NCBI GenBank assembly: GCA_019236545.1
Contig: JAFAIV010000161.1
Coordinates: 1 to 8,657, forward strand
Length of the DNA stretch: 8,657 bases
Reading direction: 5' to 3'
DNA from: Actinomycetota bacterium
GTDB taxonomy: Bacteria; Actinomycetota; Thermoleophilia; Gaiellales; Gaiellaceae
Part shown: piece after piece, positions 1-4,488 of the stretch
Layout: each line of letters starts with the position of its first letter
How positions within the stretch are numbered: position 1 is the stretch's first letter
Notes under the pieces: generated by a model
What the model was told of the DNA's origin: nothing
Database searches by the model: none
The model's input: only the letters and a program-made list of their open reading frames with translations
Made by a program: the position numbers and the translations under genes

Positions 1-3
1 GCC

Positions 4-24
4 GCCGCGGCCTGAAGTCGCGGC
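4..24 (-). terminator. Possible hairpin just after the thiolase stop codon
   Basis: GCCGCG at 4-9 pairs with CGCGGC at 19-24, and the hairpin lies four bases beyond the thiolase stop codon on the minus strand. A further C-G pair follows after one mismatched position in the minus-strand transcript. No T-run is visible, and the window ends before the downstream context can be read. It may be a terminator, but a chance GC-rich hairpin is also plausible. Confidence 0.25.
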
Positions 25-27
25 CGT

Positions 28-1200
28 CTACACGAGCTGCCAGATCGAGGCGATGCCCTGGCCGACGCCGATGCACATGGTGACCAGGCCGAACTCCGCC
101 TGGCGGCGGCCCATCTCGTGGACCAGCGTCGACACCAGCCGGGCGCCGCTGCAGCCGAGCGGGTGGCCGAGCGCGATCGCGCCGCCGTTCACGTTGACCT
201 TCTCGCGGTCGAGGCCGAGCTCGCGGACGACCGCGAGGCTCTGCGACGCGAACGCCTCGTTCAGCTCGACGAGGTCGAGCTGGTCGACGACGACGCCGGT
301 CCGCTCGAGCAGCTTCCGCACCGCCGGCACCGGCCCGATCCCCATCACGCGCGGGTCTACCCCGGCGACGGCGCTGCCGACGAAGACGCCGAGCGGCTCG
401 ACGCCGAGCGCGCGCGCCTTCTCCTCCGACGCGATCACGAGCGCCGCCGCGCCGTCGTTGATCCCGGACGCGTTGCCCGCCGTGACCGTCCCGCCGGCGC
501 GGAAGGCGGGCTTGAGGGACGCCAGCTTCTCGAGCGTCGTGTCGGGCCGCGGGTGCTCGTCGCGGACGACGTCACCGACCGGGACGAGCTCATCGGCGAA
601 ACGGCCCGCCGCTTCGGCGGCGGCCCAGCGCTGCTGCGAGTCGAGCGCGAACCGGTCCTGGTCCTCGCGGGAGACCCCCCACCGCTCGGCGACGTTCTCG
701 CCGGTCTCGCCCATCGACTCGGGCGGGAACATCTCCTCGAGCTTCGGGTTGACGAACCGCCAGCCGAGTGTCGTGTCGTACATCGTCCGGTCGCCGCGCG
801 GGAATGCCGCATCCGGCTTCGCGGTGACGAGCGGCGCGCGCGACATCGACTCGGCGCCGCCCGCGACGAAGAGGTCGCCGTCGCCCGCGACGACCGCGTG
901 GCACGCGCCGACGACCGCCGCGAGCCCGGAGGCGCAGAGCCGGTTGACCGTCACGCCCGCGACCGAGTCCGGCAGTCCCGCGAGCAGCGCCGCCATCCGC
1001 GCGACGTTGCGGTTGTCCTCGCCCGCCTGGTTGGCTGCGCCGAACCAGACGTCCTCGATCTCTCCCGCCGGGACGCCCGCTCGCGCAACCGCCTCCTCGA
1101 TCGCGATCGCGGCGAGGTCGTCGGGCCGCACGCCGGCGAGCGCACCGCCGTAGCGACCGATCGGGGTGCGCACCGCTGAGAGGACGACGGCCCGGGTCAC
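28..1200 (-). CDS. Thiolase (acetyl-CoA acyltransferase), PcaF-like 3-oxoadipyl-CoA thiolase
   Basis: This 390-aa protein is a full-length thiolase, a cytosolic enzyme that cleaves 3-oxoacyl-CoA with CoA or runs the reverse condensation. The N-terminal nucleophile lies in NRLCASG (Cys89), followed by AGGAESMSRAP. The C-terminal half has NEAFASQ, GGAIALGHPLGCSGAR (His346) and the second catalytic cysteine in CIGVGQG (Cys376). The central DTTLGWRFVNP segment resembles PcaF and PaaJ thiolases of the beta-ketoadipate and phenylacetate routes, so 3-oxoadipyl-CoA is a reasonable substrate guess; general fatty-acid or acetoacetyl-CoA thiolase activity remains possible because no other catabolic gene is nearby. 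The GTG start at 1198-1200 overlaps the stop of the MqnD-like gene as GTGA, and no Shine-Dalgarno sequence precedes it, so translation is probably coupled. It is the last gene of a three-gene minus-strand operon. Confidence 0.93.
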   Translation of the reverse strand: MTRAVVLSAVRTPIGRYGGALAGVRPDDLAAIAIEEAVARAGVPAGEIEDVWFGAANQAGEDNRNVARMAALLAGLPDSVAGVTVNRLCASGLAAVVGACHAVVAGDGDLFVAGGAESMSRAPLVTAKPDAAFPRGDRTMYDTTLGWRFVNPKLEEMFPPESMGETGENVAERWGVSREDQDRFALDSQQRWAAAEAAGRFADELVPVGDVVRDEHPRPDTTLEKLASLKPAFRAGGTVTAGNASGINDGAAALVIASEEKARALGVEPLGVFVGSAVAGVDPRVMGIGPVPAVRKLLERTGVVVDQLDLVELNEAFASQSLAVVRELGLDREKVNVNGGAIALGHPLGCSGARLVSTLVHEMGRRQAEFGLVTMCIGVGQGIASIWQLV

Positions 1201-2027
1201 GGGGCGAATTCAACCCGCACGGGGGCGGGGAACGCGCCGACAGCCTCCGCCCGGCGCAACAGCTCCTCGACGGCCGCGCGCCCCTCCTCGCCGAAGTCCT
1301 GCGTCAGCTCGTTGACGTACATGCCGACGAACTCGTCGCCGCGCTCGTCGTCGAGGCCGCGCCCGAACCCGAGCGCGTACGTGAGCGCGTCGTCGCGGTG
1401 CTCGAGCGCCGCGTCGATCGACTCGCGCAGCACGGCCGAGACGTCGGCGATCGCGTCCGGCCCGATGTCGCGGCGGATCGCGTTCAGCCCGAGCGGCAGC
1501 GGCAGCCCCGTCTCGAGCAGCCACCACTCGCCGAGGTCGAGGCACTTCACGAGCCCGTGGTCGCGGTAGGTGAGCTGGCCCTCGTGGATGAGGAGGCCGG
1601 CCTTCGCACGCCCCTCCGCGACCTCCGGGAGGATCCGGTCGAACGGGAGCTGACGGACGGGGACGTCCCCGCCGAGCGCCATGCGCAGGACGAGGTAGGC
1701 CGTCGTCAACGAGCCCGGCACGACGATCTCCGTCTCGCGCAGCTCCTCCAGGGGCATCGGTTCGCGCGCGACGACGACTGGCCCGTAGCCCGTGCCGAGG
1801 CTCGCGCCGTGCGGGAGGATCAGGTAGCGGTCCTGCACGAGGGGGTAGGTCGCCGCGGACATCGCGGTCACCTCCAGCCGACCCTCGCGCGCCCACTCGT
1901 TCAGCGTCTGGATGTCGTTGATCTCCGGCTCGAACTCGTAGCCGCGGCGATCGACCGTCCCGGAGGCGATCCCCCAGTACATGAACGCGTCGTCGGGATC
2001 GGCGCTGAAGCCGACGCGGACGATCAA
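1197..2027 (-). CDS. MqnD-family protein (1,4-dihydroxy-6-naphthoate synthase-like, periplasmic-binding-protein fold)
   Basis: This 276-aa protein belongs to the MqnA/MqnD family. MqnD converts cyclic dehypoxanthine futalosine to 1,4-dihydroxy-6-naphthoate in the futalosine route to menaquinone. Family-like blocks are HGASLGTGYGPVVVARE (residues 73-89), VVPGSLTTAYLVL (102-114), FDRILPEVAEG (129-139), AGLLIHEG with His148 at the position of the proposed catalytic base, and GEWWLLETGLPLPLG (166-180). Length matches the family. The N-terminal loop reads SADPDD (residues 8-13), where the MqnD proteins I know have a SPCPND-type motif, so it may be a paralogue with another ligand. The start is TTG at 2025-2027: it forms a TTGA overlap with the stop of the upstream gene, and the homology begins immediately after it. 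The reading frame stays open further upstream, but that part is the upstream gene read in another frame. No other mqn gene is in the window. Confidence 0.85.
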   Translation of the reverse strand: MIVRVGFSADPDDAFMYWGIASGTVDRRGYEFEPEINDIQTLNEWAREGRLEVTAMSAATYPLVQDRYLILPHGASLGTGYGPVVVAREPMPLEELRETEIVVPGSLTTAYLVLRMALGGDVPVRQLPFDRILPEVAEGRAKAGLLIHEGQLTYRDHGLVKCLDLGEWWLLETGLPLPLGLNAIRRDIGPDAIADVSAVLRESIDAALEHRDDALTYALGFGRGLDDERGDEFVGMYVNELTQDFGEEGRAAVEELLRRAEAVGAFPAPVRVEFAP

Positions 2028-2365
2028 CGCCCGAAGAACCAGGCTTCGAGCGGCTTCAAGAGCTCGTCGCGGGTGAAGGGTCGCAGGTGCTCGCCGCGGC
2101 CGTCCTGCTCGGAGACGGTCAGGTCGTCCTCGAGCGCCTCGTTCGCGCGCTCGAGCGCGTCCGCGAGCTCGTAGCCCTCGAAGACGTAGTCGGCGTCGCG
2201 GGGCGCCTTCGTCGAGCGGTGCTGCGGGTTGACGGCACGGCCGACGGCCCAGACGCCGCCTTCCTTCCGCTCGATCCAGATCACCACCGTCTCCGGGCTC
2301 CCGGCGTCGTCGATCCCGTGGAGAACCCGCTCTGCGAACCGGCCGCGTTCGGACGAGGCCTGCAC
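2024..2365 (-). CDS. Conserved-looking hypothetical protein, 113 aa, first gene of the mqnD-like/thiolase operon
   Basis: I do not recognise this family. The protein starts at a GTG at 2363-2365 (MQASSERGRF) and ends in PLEAWFFGR. It is soluble and charged, with no signal peptide, membrane segment or cysteine. A predicted beta stretch ETVVIWIERKEGGVWAVGRAV (about residues 24-44) is followed by an acidic helix-like segment YELADALERANEALEDDL and an aromatic C-terminus, suggesting a small alpha/beta fold. The real gene is supported by its 4-base TTGA overlap with the MqnD-like gene and by a TATAGT -10 element seven bases ahead of the GTG, which would give a leaderless transcript. The frame is open further upstream, but that part is antisense to the divergent 87-aa gene and the cyclodeaminase-like gene. 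It is probably the promoter-proximal gene of the operon. Function unknown. Confidence 0.72.
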   Translation of the reverse strand: MQASSERGRFAERVLHGIDDAGSPETVVIWIERKEGGVWAVGRAVNPQHRSTKAPRDADYVFEGYELADALERANEALEDDLTVSEQDGRGEHLRPFTRDELLKPLEAWFFGR

Positions 2366-2372
2366 GAGGGCG

Positions 2373-2382
2373 ACTATACAAT
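2373..2382. promoter_or_regulatory. Overlapping divergent -10 elements (bidirectional promoter core) for two leaderless genes
   Basis: The ten bases ACTATACAAT contain TACAAT on the plus strand (2377-2382) and TATAGT on the minus strand (2378-2373), sharing two base pairs. Each differs from TATAAT at one position. Exactly seven bases separate each hexamer from a GTG start: 2390 on the plus strand and 2365 on the minus strand. That spacing puts the transcription start at or next to the start codon. I see no convincing -35 on either side. Confidence 0.6.
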
Positions 2383-2389
2383 CGGCCTC

Positions 2390-2653
2390 GTGGTCGAGTG
2401 GCGGGCCTTCGTGCGGAACCCTTTCTCGTTCCTGTTCGCGCGCTCGACCGCAGAGGAGCGCGTCGCCGAGTACGTCGTCCGTGAGCACCGCGGCGGCCGG
2501 GCACTGAACGACATCCTCCAGGACAACTACGTCCAGAACCGACTCAGCCCGCAGCAGCAGATGCGGATGCTCGAGCGGCCCGAGATCGTCGACGCCGTCT
2601 CCCACGACGACCTCGAGCAGGCGCACATCTACCTGCAGTCGGTCGGCGGCTAG
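2390..2653 (+). CDS. Conserved-looking hypothetical protein, 87 aa
   Basis: I do not recognise this family. Starting at GTG 2390, the protein begins MVEWRAFVRNPFSFLFARS and continues with a mostly helical, charged sequence: TAEERVAEYVVREHRGG, LNDILQDNYVQNRLSPQQQMRMLERPEIV and SHDDLEQAHIYLQS. It has no cysteine, signal peptide or membrane span. The AVSHDDLEQ-type tail and the RALNDILQDNYVQNRLS region could form a small helical bundle, but this is only inference. The frame is open upstream to about 2087, yet that part is antisense to the 113-aa gene, and a TACAAT -10 sits seven bases before GTG 2390, so I choose the short form as a leaderless gene. Its TAG stop interlocks with the TAG of the convergent cyclodeaminase-like gene in the palindrome CTAG. 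Confidence 0.68.
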   Translation: MVEWRAFVRNPFSFLFARSTAEERVAEYVVREHRGGRALNDILQDNYVQNRLSPQQQMRMLERPEIVDAVSHDDLEQAHIYLQSVGG

Positions 2654-3597
2654 AGCTCGACGCCCACGCCGCGCTCGCGCGCGCGCTCGACCGCGGCGGC
2701 CGCGAGGGCGACGTCCCACGCGGCGAGGCCGTTCGACTTGAAGAGGACGACGTCCTCGTCCGACTGGCGCCCCGCGACCTGGCCGGCCACGACCTCCTGC
2801 AGCTCGTGCACCTCGAGCCAGTCGAGGACTCCCGCGGCGACCGGCTCGATCAGGTCGGCCGACTCGAGCTTCGCGTCCTCGACCGAGTCGCAGCAGACGA
2901 AGGCCGATCGCTCGAGGACGACGTTGTCGAGCTCGCGGCGCCGCCCGTCGTTCGCGCCGACCGCGCAGACGAGCGCGCCCGCCCGCAGCCACTCGCCGCG
3001 GAGCACCGGGTCGGGCGAGCCGGTGGCGGTGACGACGACGTCCTGCTCCGCCGCGTCCTGGTTGCTCTCGCCGGGCTCGCAGCCGAGGCGGTCGCAGAAG
3101 TCGCGCAGGGACTCCGGCGTGCGGCAGTACGCGACCGTCCGCTCGATCCCCGCGAGCGCCGCCCGGATGCACTCGACCTGGGTCTCCGCCTGCCAGCCGC
3201 AGCCGATCACGCCGAGCGTGCGCGCGCCCGCGCGCGCGAGGTGCCGGGCCGCGACGCCGCTCGCCGCGCCCGTGCGGAGCTGGCCGAGCTTGTCCGCCTC
3301 GATCACCGCGACGAGCTCCGGAGCGTCGGCGCGGAAGAGGAGGACGGCGAAGCGCGCACCGCCGCGGAACCCGGCGTAGACCTTCGCGCCGGCGTAGCCG
3401 AGCTCGAGGTCGGCCGCCGCCATGACTGCGAGCGCGCCGCCGTCGAGCCGGAGCCGGTAGCGCGGCCTGTTCTCGACCGCGCCCGCCGCGAGCCGGCGGA
3501 AGCAGCCCTCGATCGCGTCGACCGCGTCGGCCGGCGTCAGCAGGCCGGCGACGTCGTCCTCGCTCAGGAACAGCGGCACCGTCCGGGATTCTGGCAC
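2650..3597 (-). CDS. Ornithine cyclodeaminase / mu-crystallin family NAD(P)-dependent enzyme
   Basis: This 315-aa protein is a member of the ornithine cyclodeaminase/alanine dehydrogenase/mu-crystallin family, cytosolic NAD(P)-dependent enzymes acting on amino or imino acids. Family features are RYRLRLDGG (47-54), GYAGAKVY with the substrate-site Lys72, LGQLRTGAASGVAA (104-116) with Arg108, the Rossmann motif GVIGCGWQAETQ (129-140), VGAND (213-217) and FKSNGLAAWDVA (286-297). The length is typical. The substrate cannot be read from the sequence; ornithine, alanine, proline imines or ketimine reduction are all known in the family. The GTG at 3597 gives MPESRTVPLFLSEDDV; a second GTG at 3579 (MPLFLSEDDV) is equally close to where family homology normally begins. 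The gene diverges from arsR, with 39 bp between the starts, and the ArsR palindrome lies in its upstream region, so it may be co-regulated. Confidence 0.9.
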   Translation of the reverse strand: MPESRTVPLFLSEDDVAGLLTPADAVDAIEGCFRRLAAGAVENRPRYRLRLDGGALAVMAAADLELGYAGAKVYAGFRGGARFAVLLFRADAPELVAVIEADKLGQLRTGAASGVAARHLARAGARTLGVIGCGWQAETQVECIRAALAGIERTVAYCRTPESLRDFCDRLGCEPGESNQDAAEQDVVVTATGSPDPVLRGEWLRAGALVCAVGANDGRRRELDNVVLERSAFVCCDSVEDAKLESADLIEPVAAGVLDWLEVHELQEVVAGQVAGRQSDEDVVLFKSNGLAAWDVALAAAAVERARERGVGVEL

Positions 3598-3600
3598 CGC

Positions 3601-3630
3601 TTGACATGTGACTGAATAGTCACCTATTCT
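3601..3630 (+). promoter_or_regulatory. Promoter of the arsR-SRPBCC operon
   Basis: A perfect TTGACA -35 hexamer lies at 3601-3606. An 18-bp spacer separates it from TATTCT at 3625-3630, which matches four of six -10 positions. The -10 ends six bases before the ATG at 3637, so the mRNA should be leaderless or nearly so, in line with the lack of a Shine-Dalgarno sequence there. Confidence 0.7.
3608..3623. promoter_or_regulatory. Perfect inverted-repeat operator, probably bound by the adjacent ArsR protein
   Basis: GTGACT-GAAT-AGTCAC is a perfect 6+6 inverted repeat with a 4-bp centre. It lies wholly within the spacer between the -35 and -10 of the arsR promoter, a classic repressor position. 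It also spans a minus-strand TATTCA (3618-3613) that could serve as -10 for the divergent cyclodeaminase-like gene. Binding by the ArsR dimer is inferred from position and symmetry, not shown. Confidence 0.65.
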
Positions 3631-3636
3631 CCCACC

Positions 3637-3960
3637 ATGACGGACGACGACGACCTGGTCTTCAAGGCGCTCGCCGATCCCACTCGGCGACACCTCCTCG
3701 ACCGGCTCTTCGAGCGCGACGGCCTCACGCTCACCGAGCTCGAGTCCGACCTGGCGATGACACGCTTCGGCGTGATGAAGCACCTGCGCGTGCTCGAGGA
3801 CGCCGGCCTCGTCGCGACCCGCCGCCAGGGCCGGGAGAAGCTCCACTTCCTCAGCCCCGTCCCGATCCGCCTGATCCACGACCGCTGGATCTCGAAGTAC
3901 GCCGAGCACCGCGTCGCGGCGCTCGCCGACCTCAAGCACGAACTGGAGGAGACAGCATGA
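3637..3960 (+). CDS. ArsR-family winged-helix transcriptional regulator
   Basis: This 107-aa protein has the compact ArsR fold: the N-terminal helix KALADPTRRHLLDRL (10-24), the helix-turn-helix LTLTELESDLAMTRFGVMKHLRVLEDAGLV (about 30-59), and the wing VATRRQGREKLHFL (59-72). The C-terminal helix carries SKYAEHRVAALADLKHELEE. It contains no cysteine, so it lacks the thiolate metal site of arsenic and cadmium sensors and belongs to the ArsR group usually paired with SRPBCC proteins. It should bind DNA as a dimer and repress. The ATG at 3637 follows the -10 by six bases, and an operator-like palindrome sits in its promoter, implying autoregulation. Its stop overlaps the next start as ATGA. The effector is unknown; the partner SRPBCC protein may bind the ligand. 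Confidence 0.93.
   Translation: MTDDDDLVFKALADPTRRHLLDRLFERDGLTLTELESDLAMTRFGVMKHLRVLEDAGLVATRRQGREKLHFLSPVPIRLIHDRWISKYAEHRVAALADLKHELEETA
3945..3951 (+). promoter_or_regulatory. Shine-Dalgarno site for the SRPBCC gene
   Basis: GGAGGAG lies five bases before the ATG at 3957, inside the end of arsR. It is one of the few clear ribosome-binding sites in the window and fixes the start of this gene, in contrast to the apparently leaderless genes that begin transcripts. Confidence 0.75.
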
Positions 3961-4418
3961 GCACGATCACCGCGCAGGCGACCCAGGTCTACAGCGTCTG
4001 GATCAAGGCGACGCCGGAGCAGGTCTGGGACGCGATCACGAAGCCGGAGTTCACCGGCAAGTACTTCTTCGGCAGCCAGGTCGACTCGTCGTTCGAGCCC
4101 GGCGCGGACTTCCGCAGCTGGTCGCCGGACCGCGAGCAACTCTGGGTCGACGGCGTCGTCGAGGAGGCCGACCCGCCTCGTCGCCTCTCGCACACCTGGC
4201 GCGCCCTCTACAACGAGGAGACCGCAGCGGAGGAGCACAGCCGAGTGACGTGGGAGATCGCGCCCGGCGAGAGCGGGGTCACGAAGCTGACCGTCGTGCA
4301 CGACCGGCTCGAGGCCGCGCCGAAGACGGCGGCGAGCGTCGCCGGCGGCTGGTCGCTGATCCTGAGCAGCATGAAGTCGCTGCTCGAGACCGGCGAGGCG
4401 CTCCCGGCCCAGATGTAA
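3957..4418 (+). CDS. SRPBCC (AHSA1/START-like) domain protein
   Basis: This 153-aa protein is a single AHSA1-type SRPBCC domain, a helix-grip fold with a deep hydrophobic ligand cavity. The typical opening YSVWIKATPEQVWDAITKPE (12-31) is followed by FTGKYFFG, PGADFRSWSP, VVEEADPPRRLSHTW (about 61-75), the strand segment SRVTWEIAPGESGVTKLTVVHD and the C-terminal helix GGWSLILSSMKSLLETGE. There is no signal peptide, so it is cytosolic. It overlaps arsR by ATGA and has a good Shine-Dalgarno sequence, making a two-gene operon; ArsR-SRPBCC pairs are common in actinobacteria and other soil bacteria. No enzymatic residue set is evident. A role in binding a small hydrophobic molecule that also affects the regulator is inference. 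Ligand unknown. Confidence 0.92.
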   Translation: MSTITAQATQVYSVWIKATPEQVWDAITKPEFTGKYFFGSQVDSSFEPGADFRSWSPDREQLWVDGVVEEADPPRRLSHTWRALYNEETAAEEHSRVTWEIAPGESGVTKLTVVHDRLEAAPKTAASVAGGWSLILSSMKSLLETGEALPAQM

Positions 4419-4431
4419 AAGCACGGAAAAA

Positions 4432-4469
4432 CCTCGCCGCCGGGCCGTTGGATTTCCCCGGCGGCGAGG
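4432..4469. other. Strong 13-bp hairpin between the SRPBCC gene and the secreted repeat protein gene
   Basis: CCTCGCCGCCGGG (4432-4444) pairs perfectly with CCCGGCGGCGAGG (4457-4469) around a 12-base loop. On the plus strand no T-run follows, so it would be a tailless terminator or a 5'-UTR structure of the next gene. On the minus strand the stem is followed by TTTTT, the form of an intrinsic terminator, although no minus-strand gene ends there. The last four bases of the stem can instead join a small hairpin, GAGGA-A-TCCTC (4466-4476). Confidence 0.6.
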
Positions 4470-4488
4470 AATCCTCTGGGCGATCCAC

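Noticed and set aside
1..27. Direct repeat CGCGGCC (6-12 and 19-25) near the window edge.
   Set aside because: It is short, GC-rich and at the edge of the window; it is explained by the possible hairpin and cannot be judged further.
118..1179. Long plus-strand open frames opposite the thiolase gene.
   Set aside because: They are low-complexity, Arg/Asp/Ala- or Ser/Thr/Pro-rich translations with no family features; the minus strand encodes a complete thiolase.
2028..2504. N-terminal extension of the MqnD-like frame up to 2504.
   Set aside because: It is Arg-rich and shadows the 113-aa gene. Family homology starts right after the TTG at 2027, which overlaps the upstream stop.
2366..3607. N-terminal extension of the 113-aa gene frame through the divergent and cyclodeaminase genes.
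   Set aside because: The extension is antisense or out of frame to better-supported genes, and the -10 element at 2373-2378 argues for the short form.
3637..3960. ArsR as an arsenic or heavy-metal sensor.
   Set aside because: The protein contains no cysteine and no metal-resistance gene is nearby; it pairs with an SRPBCC gene.
4419..4488. A c-di-GMP-I (GEMM) riboswitch ahead of the secreted protein.
   Set aside because: Only a loose GCACGG-AAAAACC...GG resemblance is present; the GCAAAGCC-like core and the second stem are missing, and the space before the ATG is too short.
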